From Algoriphagus sp. (GTDB lineage: Bacteria > Bacteroidota > Bacteroidia > Cytophagales > Cyclobacteriaceae), in assembly GCA_029945945.1 (NCBI GenBank), contig JAQSDM010000013.1, positions 62,001 to 126,000 of the forward strand: a stretch of DNA of 64,000 bases. The letters are read 5' to 3'. Each line of letters begins with the position of its first letter. The stretch's first letter is position 1. The notes beneath the pieces are model-generated. The model did not search any database. It was not told the DNA's origin and saw nothing but the letters and a program-made list of their open reading frames with translations. Below are positions 41,192 through 49,608 of the stretch, piece after piece. The position numbers and the translations under genes were made by a program.

Positions 41192-42586
41192 ATGAAATCA
41201 ACCCTAATTTCAAGATTCGCTCTTCTATACTTTTTCACTATAGCTCTCTGGAGTTGCCAAGAGAAGGAAGATACCTTGCCCTCTGTGGATCCCACTTCAA
41301 ATGAAGCAGCCAATCGATGGATTCTGGATCTAATGAGTGAGGTTTATTACTGGTTGGATGATTTGGGAACTCCGATTGCTGAGACCTCCGATCCGGAAGA
41401 TTATTTTGAAGCGTTACTGAATCGCCCAACTGATAGATTTTCGGTCATCTATCCTGATTACGAGGAATTGATCAATTCCTTAAGCGGAATTTCTTTGGAA
41501 GCTGGATATGAGTTTATTCTTTTTAAAGAAAGTAATACCAGCGATAATGTAATTGCTGAAATCAGTTACATCAAAAAAAATAGTCCTGCCTCTTCAGCAG
41601 GACTGAGACGTGGCGATGTGATTCAAAAAATCAATGGTACCCAAATGACCGTTACCAATTATCGCGATATATTGGGACAAACCGATCAGCAACACACTGT
41701 TTCATACATCAGATTCAATGAAGAGGCAAATGGGTTTGTAGCCCAGCCGGATCTTTCACTTACGCCAGTTCAACTATCCGAGAATCCAAATTTCCTTGAT
41801 TCTATTTACATGATCGGAAATCAAAAAATCGGATATGTGGTCTACCATTTTTTTGCACCAGGTACAGGAGAAGGAAGTACTGTTTATGATGATGAAATGG
41901 ATGCGATTTTTGCAAACTTCAAAGCAAATGACATTGATCACCTGATCGTGGATTTCAGATATAACAGCGGTGGTTATGTATCATCTGCGGTGAATCTGGC
42001 CAGTCTGATCGCTCCGGGCGCAAGCCAGTCTGCAGTTTTCTCGAAGACAAAATACAATGCTCTCGTAATGCAGGAAGTGCCCGAATTGAAAAACCAACAA
42101 ACTGCTTTCAAGTCCAAAACCCAGAATCTTGGAAATATACTTACAGGAAGTAAGGTTTATATTTTGACTTCTAACAGGACAGCATCCGCATCTGAACTCA
42201 TCATTAATGGCTTAAAGCCATACATGAATGTATTCCTGATCGGCGATAAGACCACTGGGAAAAATGTCGGTTCGATCCCATTCGAAGATGAAAAAAATCC
42301 TCAAAACAAATACGGGTTACTTCCAATCGTATCGCAAAGCTTCAACAGTCTGGACCAATCTGACTATTCTACAGGATTTACACCAAATATTGCACTCAAG
42401 GAATCTTCTGAAAGACTCCGACCTTTGGGAGATGTGAATGAGCTTTTGCTTCGGACTGCAATCTCCGAAATCACCGGAACTCCACCTTCGGGCAGATTTC
42501 AAAAACTAGACAGGATGGATATGGGAAGTACGCTCGATTCCAAAATACGATCGGGAAAAATGATAGAGTCTTACGATTTCAAGTAA
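41192..42586 (+). CDS. S41-family peptidase, lipoprotein (paralogue of the one at 24469)
   Basis: This 464-residue lipoprotein has lipobox IALWSC (Cys near residue 22). A PDZ-like segment with SPASSAGLRRGDVIQKING (about residues 128-150) precedes the protease domain. The probable catalytic pair is Ser332 in RTASASELI and Lys357 in GDKTTGKNVG, 25 residues apart. VDFRYNSGGYV corresponds to the conserved strand. It shares the YYW and DRFS motifs of the N-terminal region with its paralogue. Confidence 0.9.
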   Translation: MKSTLISRFALLYFFTIALWSCQEKEDTLPSVDPTSNEAANRWILDLMSEVYYWLDDLGTPIAETSDPEDYFEALLNRPTDRFSVIYPDYEELINSLSGISLEAGYEFILFKESNTSDNVIAEISYIKKNSPASSAGLRRGDVIQKINGTQMTVTNYRDILGQTDQQHTVSYIRFNEEANGFVAQPDLSLTPVQLSENPNFLDSIYMIGNQKIGYVVYHFFAPGTGEGSTVYDDEMDAIFANFKANDIDHLIVDFRYNSGGYVSSAVNLASLIAPGASQSAVFSKTKYNALVMQEVPELKNQQTAFKSKTQNLGNILTGSKVYILTSNRTASASELIINGLKPYMNVFLIGDKTTGKNVGSIPFEDEKNPQNKYGLLPIVSQSFNSLDQSDYSTGFTPNIALKESSERLRPLGDVNELLLRTAISEITGTPPSGRFQKLDRMDMGSTLDSKIRSGKMIESYDFK

Positions 42587-42592
42587 AATTTT

Positions 42593-42620
42593 AAAGCCCC
42601 AAAATCGGGGCTTTTTTTTT
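42593..42620 (+). terminator. Terminator after the second S41 gene
   Basis: AAAGCCCC / GGGGCTTT (8 bp) with loop AAAATC, then a long T-run. Confidence 0.9.
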
Positions 42621-42751
42621 ACCTCTACAGTGGATTTTTTAAGGTTCCAGGTAGGAATTAAGGGTGAATTAATCGAAATTAATAGAGTCTAATAACTCAT
42701 TAGCAATCAATTACACCTCATTCAATTATTTAATCTAAACCTTTTTACACT

Positions 42752-43966
42752 ATGAAGAATCAAAAAAATCTACTTAAAATGCCTGCACTTTATGCAGGCT
42801 TGATAATGGGAGGACTGGCTTTCTCTTGTCAGCAACACGATGAAAGCCCTTTAGCTACAGATACTCTGGAGTATATCGAATATCAAAATGGTATCATCAT
42901 TCCTGGAAAATACATCGTAACTCTTCATTCAAGTGGACTGAATCTCCGAAAGGATCTTTCATATGAGTCTGCCCAGACTACGATGCGGAAATCAAGTGTA
43001 GCGATTCTTTCAAAATACAGAATTGCTGAAGAAAATCTTGATTTCGTCTATGGCAGTTCCATCGAAGGATTCTCTGTAGAATTGAGCGGAGTTCAACTTG
43101 AAGCACTTTCTAAAGATCCATCTGTGAAATTAATCGAGCCGGACCGCGTGATTGCATTAGCTCCACCCAACGGTAAACCCGGTGGTTGGTCAACTGGTCA
43201 ATCTGTGCCTTGGGGAATTACAAGAGTTGGCGGTGGCCAAACTTACGCAGGTTCCGGCGTAGCTTACATAATAGATTCGGGTATTGAGGATGCACATCCG
43301 GATTTGAATGTAGACTCTTCCCTCGGCTTTAATTCATTTACAAAAGGGAGAGACGGAGATTTGTTGATTGACGGAAATGGACATGGCACGCACGTAGCAG
43401 GAACTGTTGCGGCTATCAATAATTCCATTGGGGTCGTTGGCGTAGCCGCAGGAGCAACTGTCGTCCCGGTAAAAGTATTAGGAACGAGTGGTTCAGGTTC
43501 ATATTCAGGAGTAATTGCCGGTGTTGACTTCGTAGCAGCAAATGGAAAACAAGGAGACGTTGCAAACATGAGTTTGGGTGGGCCAGCTTCAAATGCTTTA
43601 GATGCGGCCGTTGTCGCCTTAGGCAATAAAGGAATAAAAGTATCCCTAGCTGCTGGAAATGAAGATGATGACGCTAACAATCATTCTCCGGCGAGAGCAA
43701 ATGGTCCGAATATCTATACCGTATCAGCAATAAATTCGAATGATATTTTTGCTTCATTTTCAAACTACGGCAATCCTCCGGTCGATTTTGCAGCTCCGGG
43801 AGTAAGTGTGCTTTCTACCTATAAAGGAGGTGGATATACCACTTTTAGCGGAACATCAATGTCTGCCCCTCATGTCTGTGGAATTCTTTTAACAGGAAAA
43901 CCGAGAAGCGGTGGAACAGCCATTGGTGATCCGGATGGGAATCCGGATCCTATCGCAATCAAATAA
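42752..43966 (+). CDS. Subtilisin-like S8 serine peptidase
   Basis: The protein has 404 residues. An N-terminal signal with lipobox-like GLAFSC (Cys near residue 26) is followed by an I9-type propeptide (about residues 50-137: GKYIVTLHSSGLNL ... VKLIEPDRVIAL). The catalytic triad is Asp175 (AYIIDSGIED), His211 (GNGHGTHVAGT) and Ser369 (FSGTSMSAPHVCG). The catalytic domain ends shortly after, and no type IX secretion tail domain is visible. It is most like fungal/proteinase K-type subtilases. Extracellular protein degradation is the likely role. Confidence 0.93.
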   Translation: MKNQKNLLKMPALYAGLIMGGLAFSCQQHDESPLATDTLEYIEYQNGIIIPGKYIVTLHSSGLNLRKDLSYESAQTTMRKSSVAILSKYRIAEENLDFVYGSSIEGFSVELSGVQLEALSKDPSVKLIEPDRVIALAPPNGKPGGWSTGQSVPWGITRVGGGQTYAGSGVAYIIDSGIEDAHPDLNVDSSLGFNSFTKGRDGDLLIDGNGHGTHVAGTVAAINNSIGVVGVAAGATVVPVKVLGTSGSGSYSGVIAGVDFVAANGKQGDVANMSLGGPASNALDAAVVALGNKGIKVSLAAGNEDDDANNHSPARANGPNIYTVSAINSNDIFASFSNYGNPPVDFAAPGVSVLSTYKGGGYTTFSGTSMSAPHVCGILLTGKPRSGGTAIGDPDGNPDPIAIK

Positions 43967-44008
43967 AATAACCTATTTTTTGGCTATCCTTTTTAAACTT
44001 ATTTCCAA

Positions 44009-44046
44009 CAAAAAAAACCGATCTTATCCAGATCGGTTTTTTTTTG
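44009..44046. terminator. Bidirectional terminator between the subtilase and TPR genes
   Basis: AAAACCGATC / GATCGGTTTT (10 bp) with a 7-nt loop TTATCCA and long A- and T-runs. Confidence 0.9.
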
Positions 44047-44065
44047 TTTAAGGCTTAAGTGATTA

Positions 44066-44773
44066 TTAGATCGCTTTTTTCAAATTTTCTTTCGCCAATT
44101 CGAATGTAGGTTCAATCGCAATCGCTTCTTCAAAGGCAGTTTTTGCTTCAGCTTTTGACCCTTGCTCCAAGTAGATCATTCCTTTCAGGTTCAAAGCTGC
44201 TGCTTTCATATCAACTTGCTGAGTTTCAGTTGCAGATTTAGGAAAACCTATTTTTTCATCAGGCTTGGCATTTTTCACAAGCATATTTACTGAATTCAAA
44301 GCTTCAGGAAAACGCTTCAAAGAGAATTGGATGAATGCTGATTTGTAAAGGCTGAAATTGTCTCCGGTCAGCAAATACAAACTTTCGAAATGTGGCAATG
44401 CCCTGTCCAATGCTCCAACCTGCTCGAGGGAATAAGCTGCGATTTCCAAGGCGGTAGTGTTGTTTCCATTTCCACCTTCGATGATATCCAAAGCAACTAA
44501 GGCCGCAGATGTGGATTGATTCAGTTCGAAATAAAGGCTGGCAAGTAACTCAGCATATCGAATGTTTGTAGGATTGCGAAGTAGCAAGTCGTACAATTTG
44601 ACCTTTGCAACATCAAAATCATTGTATCGAATAGCTAGCTGATAAGCTGCCTGATCAGACAAGTCGAGGGCCATACTTGTTTTAGGGTCAAGTTTGGCCA
44701 ATGAATCAAGATTTTGGGAAAAGAGAGGGCTGGCACAAATGACCAGGAGCAGCATGAGAATTACGCGCTTCAT
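44066..44773 (-). CDS. Secreted TPR-repeat protein
   Basis: The protein has 235 residues. A signal peptide (MKRVILMLLLVICASPLFSQ) is followed by helical TPR-like repeats, with clear ends such as AAALNLKGMIYLEQGSKAEAKTAFEEAIAIEP (quoted in parts: NLKGMIYLEQGSKAEAKTAF). It is probably a periplasmic scaffold. It lies 23 nt downstream of cca on the same strand, so it may be co-transcribed with it, although the functions look unrelated. Confidence 0.8.
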   Translation of the reverse strand: MKRVILMLLLVICASPLFSQNLDSLAKLDPKTSMALDLSDQAAYQLAIRYNDFDVAKVKLYDLLLRNPTNIRYAELLASLYFELNQSTSAALVALDIIEGGNGNNTTALEIAAYSLEQVGALDRALPHFESLYLLTGDNFSLYKSAFIQFSLKRFPEALNSVNMLVKNAKPDEKIGFPKSATETQQVDMKAAALNLKGMIYLEQGSKAEAKTAFEEAIAIEPTFELAKENLKKAI

Positions 44774-44796
44774 TAGACTAGGTGATTTAATTTATG

Positions 44797-46230
44797 TTAT
44801 GAATTTGAGGGTTTGCTTGCTTTCAAAAGACCTTTGGACCGGGCGATCTCCAGCATTAACTCACGAGCCTGTTCAGGATTGTTGTGAATTTTGCCCTCCA
44901 ATATAGCTTCTTTAATTTCTTCTTTAATCTCTCCGATAATTTTTGAAGGAGGAATTCCAAAGGTTTCCATTATTTCTTCCCCGGAGATTGGAGGTTGAAA
45001 ATTCCTCATTTGGTCTTTTTCTTCTACTTCCTTCAGCTTTTGATCTACTTTATCGAAGTTTTGCAGGTACCGTTTTACTTTACTGTTGTTTTTGGAAGTA
45101 ACATCCGCACGGCAGAGTTTCATCAGATCATCGATATCATCTCCTGCGTCGAAAAGCAACCTTCGCAAAGCAGAATCTGTCACTTCATCTTTAACAAGAG
45201 CAATGGGTCTCAGATGCAGGCGAACCAGATTTTGAACATATTTCATTCGCTCATCCATTGGCAATTTCAACCTTCGGAAAATCTCCGGAACCATTCTCGC
45301 TCCTTTGTCTTCATGTCCATGAAACGTCCAACCCACTTTTTGATTGAACCTCTTGGTAGCCGGTTTAGCTATATCGTGCAGGATAGCAGCCCAGCGTAGC
45401 CAAAGATTGTCACTTAGAAGGCATACATTATCCAGTACTTGCAGCGTATGGTAGAAATTATCCTTGTGAGACTTATCATCGACTGAATCGACTCCTTGCA
45501 AATCCACCATTTCAGGAAAAAACTGATGTAACAGCTTACCAGCGAAAAGCAACTTGAAACCATAGGATGGTTTGGGTGTAGCTATGATTTTATTCAGTTC
45601 ATCTATAATTCGCTCAGCTGAAATGATTTTAAGCCTGTCAGCATTTTCTGAAAGCGCAAAAAAAGTGTCCGCATCAATGTCAAAATTGAGTTGCGCTGCA
45701 AATCTTACTGCCCGCAACATTCTGAGCGGATCGTCTGAGAAGGTGATATTTGGTTCAAGGGGAGTTCGAATCAGCTTGCGCTTGATGTCTTTCTGCCCGT
45801 CAAAGGGATCCAGTAAATCGCCGTAATTCGATACATTCAACGAAATAGCCATTGCGTTGATCGTAAAATCACGACGCTCTAAATCCTCTTCCAGCGTACC
45901 GTTTTCCACAATCGGCTTGCGGGAATCAGATCGGTAAGACTCTTTTCTGGCGCCCACAAACTCTAATTCATATTCATCCAATTTAAGCATGGCCGTGCCA
46001 AAATTCTTAAATACAGAAAGCGGAACATGGTAATCATACTGCTTTGCTACTTCCTGAGCGAGTTCTATTCCGCTGCCAACGCATGTAAAATCAATGTCTT
46101 TACTGTGTCTGTTTAGTACAAGGTCGCGGGCATATCCTCCTACGATGTAGGTTTCTAACCCCAGTTTGGCGGCAGCTTTCGCAACTTTTCCAAAAACCTC
46201 ATGCTGGTCCAGATGGGATTTGAAATTCAT
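44797..46230 (-). CDS. cca: CCA tRNA nucleotidyltransferase with HD domain
   Basis: This 477-residue enzyme adds or repairs the 3' CCA of tRNAs. The class II nucleotidyltransferase head has VGGYARDLVLNRHSKDIDF (G-G and D-x-D motifs), RRDFTINAMA, DDPLRMLRAVRFA and ERIIDELNK. A C-terminal HD phosphohydrolase-like domain has AILHDIAKPATKRF. It is expected to be essential if tRNA genes lack CCA, as the tRNA-Gln in this window does. The ATG overlaps the stop of the upstream hypothetical gene (ATGA). Confidence 0.93.
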   Translation of the reverse strand: MNFKSHLDQHEVFGKVAKAAAKLGLETYIVGGYARDLVLNRHSKDIDFTCVGSGIELAQEVAKQYDYHVPLSVFKNFGTAMLKLDEYELEFVGARKESYRSDSRKPIVENGTLEEDLERRDFTINAMAISLNVSNYGDLLDPFDGQKDIKRKLIRTPLEPNITFSDDPLRMLRAVRFAAQLNFDIDADTFFALSENADRLKIISAERIIDELNKIIATPKPSYGFKLLFAGKLLHQFFPEMVDLQGVDSVDDKSHKDNFYHTLQVLDNVCLLSDNLWLRWAAILHDIAKPATKRFNQKVGWTFHGHEDKGARMVPEIFRRLKLPMDERMKYVQNLVRLHLRPIALVKDEVTDSALRRLLFDAGDDIDDLMKLCRADVTSKNNSKVKRYLQNFDKVDQKLKEVEEKDQMRNFQPPISGEEIMETFGIPPSKIIGEIKEEIKEAILEGKIHNNPEQARELMLEIARSKGLLKASKPSNS

Positions 46231-46697
46231 CCTTTCAATATTTTGATATCACCTTCCGGACCCAGGTAGATTTCTTTCGTTCCGGGGCTGTACAAAGGAA
46301 AAAGCAAATCAGTTGTGTGGGTTGGATCCTCTTGCGATTCCATATTTACCAGAACCAGAGAATTGATTTGAAATAGAAATTTATTCCAATTAGGCTCACG
46401 AATAAGGGAAAACTTAAGGACTCCATCTTCCATTGGTCCGCTTGAAATCAGGTTGCTTGCGGGACTATGATAGATTGTAGGCTTACTGGCAAACTCCACC
46501 ACATCAAGAGAAACCTCAGAAAACTGTCCGCAGATCGATCGAATCTGAAATAAATCAAATAGCAGGTAAATCCAATTATTACCGAACTCAGGCTGCCAAT
46601 GTTCCGGTTTCATCAAGGTCAGCGTTTTCCCATTGCCCTCTTTAATCCGGAGCACGCCTTTTTGCTTTATTTCTTGTACTAACTGGAAATGGTCCAA
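46227..46697 (-). CDS. Hypothetical protein coupled to cca
   Basis: This 156-residue cytoplasmic protein has no recognised domain; it has mixed strands with WIYLLFDLFQIRSICGQF and a C-terminal GTKEIYLGPEGDIKILKG. The only usable start is TTG at 46697, as an in-frame stop lies a few codons upstream. A -7 box TATTTTTG lies 19 nt upstream, and the end overlaps cca by 4 nt. It therefore heads a hypothetical-cca-TPR unit. A role linked to tRNA end maintenance is only a guess from the coupling. Confidence 0.7.
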   Translation of the reverse strand: MDHFQLVQEIKQKGVLRIKEGNGKTLTLMKPEHWQPEFGNNWIYLLFDLFQIRSICGQFSEVSLDVVEFASKPTIYHSPASNLISSGPMEDGVLKFSLIREPNWNKFLFQINSLVLVNMESQEDPTHTTDLLFPLYSPGTKEIYLGPEGDIKILKG

Positions 46698-46715
46698 AGT
46701 CTCTATTTTTTTTCA

Positions 46716-46723
46716 CAAAAATA
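46716..46723 (-). promoter_or_regulatory. -7 box of the hypothetical-cca-TPR unit
   Basis: The minus strand reads TATTTTTG (TAnnTTTG) 19 nt before the TTG start codon; no clear -33. Confidence 0.5.
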
Positions 46724-46760
46724 ATCAGATTATCGAGAGCTGACAGCTTTGGCACAAAAG

Positions 46761-46793
46761 CAAAAAACCTCCCTGGCTAAAAGGAGGTTTTTG
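46761..46793 (-). terminator. Terminator downstream of the DUF6249 gene
   Basis: AAAAACCTCC / GGAGGTTTTT (10 bp) with a 10-nt loop lies 20 nt past the DUF6249 stop codon on the minus strand. Confidence 0.85.
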
Positions 46794-46812
46794 GCACTCA
46801 TTAAAAACTGAT

Positions 46813-47154
46813 TTAGTCTTCTTTTTGGGACAATTTTCTGTTTAGAAAAAAGCTTGCAACGAGTCCAAGTCCTCCAAAGATGAATATAGACGAAGGGTAA
46901 GCAATATCTTCTTCCATTCCTCCCTGCTCAAACATTGCTCCTACCAAAACACCTACTCCAATTCCAATTGCTAATAAGGCAAGGTTTAATATTAATTCTC
47001 CAAAGCTTAATTTCTTACCAGAATTAAAGAGTTTTGCGTCAGCACCTTTATCAATAAGCGCAAGTCTTTCTTTGTTTCTGGTACTTAAAAAGACGAACAC
47101 AATCCCGAAAAGACTCGAGAAAATAATCAGGGTAATCAAAATGTCTGCAGCCAT
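46813..47154 (-). CDS. DUF6249-type small membrane protein
   Basis: The ATG at 47154 gives 113 residues. A longer frame from 47217 would run through the mapped promoter, so the shorter start is preferred. There are three hydrophobic segments (about 4-22, 50-72, 87-104), the cytoplasmic link has NKERLALIDKGAD, typical of DUF6249 proteins, and the end is charged. It is divergent from an ECF sigma gene, and both have the same sigma-type promoter. Probably an inner-membrane target of, or regulator linked to, that sigma factor. Confidence 0.8.
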   Translation of the reverse strand: MAADILITLIIFSSLFGIVFVFLSTRNKERLALIDKGADAKLFNSGKKLSFGELILNLALLAIGIGVGVLVGAMFEQGGMEEDIAYPSSIFIFGGLGLVASFFLNRKLSQKED

Positions 47155-47182
47155 AATAAAGTTGTTTAGGTTTTTTATTCTT

Positions 47183-47211
47183 GGATGCAGATCAACTGGT
47201 GAAAGGTTACA
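47183..47211 (-). promoter_or_regulatory. ECF-type promoter of the DUF6249 gene
   Basis: The minus strand reads TGTAAC (47206-47211), 17 nt, GCATCC (47183-47188), then AAGAATAAAA. It mirrors the sigma gene's own promoter. Confidence 0.7.
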
Positions 47212-47231
47212 ACTCAACCAAAAAAATATTT

Positions 47232-47259
47232 TGTAACTTCTTTTGCACTTCTTGCATCC
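47232..47259 (+). promoter_or_regulatory. ECF-type promoter of the sigma gene
   Basis: TGTAAC (47232-47237), 16 nt, then GCATCC (47254-47259) and AATATAAAA lie 9 nt before the ATG. The AAC-type -35 element is typical for ECF sigmas. This suggests autoregulation. Confidence 0.7.
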
Positions 47260-47268
47260 AATATAAAA

Positions 47269-47844
47269 ATGCGCTTTCAGGAAGACCTTATTTATATAGA
47301 GAACACGCTAAAAGGTGATATGGCTGCTTTTGGACATCTGATCCAAAAGCATGAAAAGTATGCCTATACGCTAGCACTTCGAATCGTGAAAAATCCTGAG
47401 GAGGCTGAGGAAGTAGCACAAGATGCTTTTCTGAAAGTCTACCATTCGTTGAAGTCCTTTGAAAATAAATCAAAATTCACGACCTGGCTTTATAAAATAA
47501 TATACAATGAAGCGTTAGGAAGGCTGCGAAAATCAAAGAGGTTAAACATTCAATTGGAAGAAATTCCTGAATCCGAAAATTATCAGGTTGATTTTGTCGA
47601 TGGCTTAAATTCATTGCACCTTGAAGAACGGAGTGAGTTAATCAGAAAAGCATTGGACAATCTAAAGGCATCCGAATCTGCTGTTCTAACCTTATTTTAT
47701 CTGGAAGAGCAGACTATAAAAGAAATTGAAGAAATTACTCAGTTCAGTGAATCTCAGGTTAAAATTCTCTTACACAGAGGGAGAAAACATATGCTGGAAA
47801 GTTTGAAAAAAATATCGAATCAAGAATTAATCAACCTGTTATGA
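47269..47844 (+). CDS. ECF-type RNA polymerase sigma factor
   Basis: This 191-residue sigma-70 family protein has regions 2 and 4. Region 2: NPEEAEEVAQDAFLKVYHSL and FTTWLYKIIYNEALGRLRK (about residues 43-90). Region 4: ESAVLTLFYLEEQTIKEIEE and SESQVKILLHRGRKHMLESL (about 140-182). It overlaps a membrane protein gene by 4 nt, the usual arrangement with an anti-sigma. Its promoter and that of the divergent DUF6249 gene share the same elements, so it probably controls both. Confidence 0.92.
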   Translation: MRFQEDLIYIENTLKGDMAAFGHLIQKHEKYAYTLALRIVKNPEEAEEVAQDAFLKVYHSLKSFENKSKFTTWLYKIIYNEALGRLRKSKRLNIQLEEIPESENYQVDFVDGLNSLHLEERSELIRKALDNLKASESAVLTLFYLEEQTIKEIEEITQFSESQVKILLHRGRKHMLESLKKISNQELINLL

Positions 47845-48251
47845 GAAATTTTGAGCTGGATGAAAAAGATCCTTTGAAAGTTTGGATCATCGAATCGGGA
47901 GCCGAAAGCCCAAAAGCAGGTTTTCACCTGAATATATTAAACAAGCTTTCAACTCAAGCTTCCACCAAACCTTACGAACCGGTCATTTCAAGTTTTGTGA
48001 TGAAAATAATAGGAAGTCTTTTAATAGCCTTTTTTATCGGCGTCTTGTTATTTGTTCCTTCTTCTGAGTCCAGCCTAAGTTTTTGGAATCAACTTCCGGA
48101 AATTCCTGTTCCTAGAGTAAATCTTTCTATTCCCTCTTTAGTAATCCCTAAAATTGAACTAGGCCCTATATTCAATTTCTCACTTGCAGTTTTCAGTTTG
48201 TTGGCATTCAGTTTAGCCATTTTGGCAAGCAGGAAATGGCGGTATCAATAA
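47841..48251 (+). CDS. Membrane protein coupled to the sigma factor; candidate anti-sigma
   Basis: The protein has 136 residues. An N-terminal cytoplasmic part (about 1-52) is followed by two hydrophobic segments (about 54-72 and 110-129) and a short basic end. No zinc-binding HxxxCxxC anti-sigma motif is present. The ATGA overlap with the sigma gene strongly implies co-translation, so a membrane-bound sigma inhibitor is the best guess, by position only. Confidence 0.7.
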   Translation: MRNFELDEKDPLKVWIIESGAESPKAGFHLNILNKLSTQASTKPYEPVISSFVMKIIGSLLIAFFIGVLLFVPSSESSLSFWNQLPEIPVPRVNLSIPSLVIPKIELGPIFNFSLAVFSLLAFSLAILASRKWRYQ

Positions 48252-48253
48252 AA

Positions 48254-48288
48254 CAAAAAAGACAGCTGGGGCAGGCTGTCTTTTTGTT
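48254..48288. terminator. Terminator after the sigma operon
   Basis: AAAAAGACAGC / GCTGTCTTTTT (11 bp) with an 8-nt loop TGGGGCAG; A- and T-runs allow use in both directions. Confidence 0.9.
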
Positions 48289-48305
48289 TGTGGGAAGGTT
48301 AAAAA

Positions 48306-48716
48306 TTAACCTCTTAACCAATTGATAAAAGTCTGGTATCCAACTCCGATTTCTCTTGCGAAAGCAGCTTTGGTTTTCTTACCAGCAGCTTCAACTTTCT
48401 GCCATTCTTCCACAATTTTACTTTTCTCAGACTCAGAAAATGATCTTCTTTTTGATCCTTTTGCAGCAGCACTAACACCTGCACCGCTAATCAAAGAAAT
48501 CAACTCATTCAATTCATTTAAGAATCTACCGTCGCTCAAATGCAAACCAGCGGCTTCAAGTTTCTTGATTACAGCATCCTTTGGGTTCACAGGTGTGACA
48601 GCGAGTCCTTTGGCTGCAGCCTCATGTAAATCAACTCTTTTACCGTCAGCAGTTACATAAATAAAGCCGTCACTTTTCTTCAGGTCAGCTATAGCTTCTT
48701 TGATTAAATCTCTCAT
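48306..48716 (-). CDS. Protein with C-terminal transposase-like helix-turn-helix
   Basis: This 136-residue protein has a Lys/Ala-rich N-terminal half without a known domain. The last ~45 residues (SESEKSKIVEEWQKVEAAGK through AFAREIGVGYQTFINWLRG) resemble the HTH of IS3-type transposase OrfA proteins. There is no catalytic transposase partner and no inverted repeats around, so it could be a domesticated DNA-binding protein. Promoter-like TTG-19 nt-TAATTTTA lies upstream. Function unknown. Confidence 0.7.
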   Translation of the reverse strand: MRDLIKEAIADLKKSDGFIYVTADGKRVDLHEAAAKGLAVTPVNPKDAVIKKLEAAGLHLSDGRFLNELNELISLISGAGVSAAAKGSKRRSFSESEKSKIVEEWQKVEAAGKKTKAAFAREIGVGYQTFINWLRG

Positions 48717-48729
48717 TTTTGCAATCAGT

Positions 48730-48759
48730 TAAAATTAGTGTTTGATAAACTGTATGCAA
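48730..48759 (-). promoter_or_regulatory. Probable promoter of the HTH gene
   Basis: Minus strand: TTG (48757-48759), 19 nt, TAATTTTA (48730-48737); one mismatch in the -7 box. Confidence 0.5.
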
Positions 48760-48843
48760 TATATAGAAATATTAAAAATGATCTAAAAAATCATTCTTAA
48801 AAAATGTAAGTTGCTACAAAATAAGTGATCAAAACAGCAATTA

Positions 48844-49608
48844 TTAATTTAGTGAATAGTTTCTAACCCAACTTTCAATAAGGTTTTTTGAAGAACAATT
48901 CTTAAGTATTGTATTGAAATAACGTTTTTCAAGTGTTCTGTCCAAAAAAGATGTTTGATAACTATTTACATCTATTTCAAGTATCAATTTTTCTAATAAT
49001 TGTTCAAAACTTGAAAACATATGAGGAAAATTTACCCCAATTTCTTTCAAGTGAACATCTCTATTATCTAAGTGGAATCCTTCATCCGGGAATTGAACAT
49101 AAGAATATTTTGAAATTCCGTTTTGTTTCAGCTTAAATAATAAGATTGAATCATTACCACATTTTAAAATCGCTATTTCTTCCAGAAAATCATTCATTTT
49201 GATATCCTCGCAAAGTGACTCCATCAAAAAAAGAAGAAATGATTTCCATATTTTCTGAACTGGGCTTGCCGAATCAAGCTTTTCATTTGAAGTAAAATCA
49301 GGATAAATAATCCTCGTTTTAATTTTTGCTTCTTTGAAATGAACAGATAGTTCAAGCCAATTATCATCCGGAAAATTTAAATTGGGCCAATAACAAACCA
49401 AGGTTTTATTATTAATTACCAACGCTTCAAATAACTCTCCATACACAATATTTGTCACGCATACATCCTCTTCAAAGCGTCTCCAATCTATCCTAGAAAA
49501 CAATTCGGAAGGATCCAGAAAATAAATATCCTTAGATTTAACCAGGAATTGAGTCCGGTTAATTTGAAATTGATCAACCAAAATAATTTCTCTTTGATGC
49601 TTTTTCAT
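48844..49608 (-). CDS. Orphan hypothetical protein
   Basis: This 254-residue cytoplasmic protein is rich in Phe, Leu, Asn and Lys and AT-rich at the DNA level compared with neighbours. Features include LVDQFQINRTQFLVKSKDIY at the start, WKSFLLFLMESLCEDI in the middle and a helical C-terminus. I recognise no family or motif. Base composition and lack of relatives suggest acquired DNA, next to the HTH gene. Confidence 0.6.
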   Translation of the reverse strand: MKKHQREIILVDQFQINRTQFLVKSKDIYFLDPSELFSRIDWRRFEEDVCVTNIVYGELFEALVINNKTLVCYWPNLNFPDDNWLELSVHFKEAKIKTRIIYPDFTSNEKLDSASPVQKIWKSFLLFLMESLCEDIKMNDFLEEIAILKCGNDSILLFKLKQNGISKYSYVQFPDEGFHLDNRDVHLKEIGVNFPHMFSSFEQLLEKLILEIDVNSYQTSFLDRTLEKRYFNTILKNCSSKNLIESWVRNYSLN

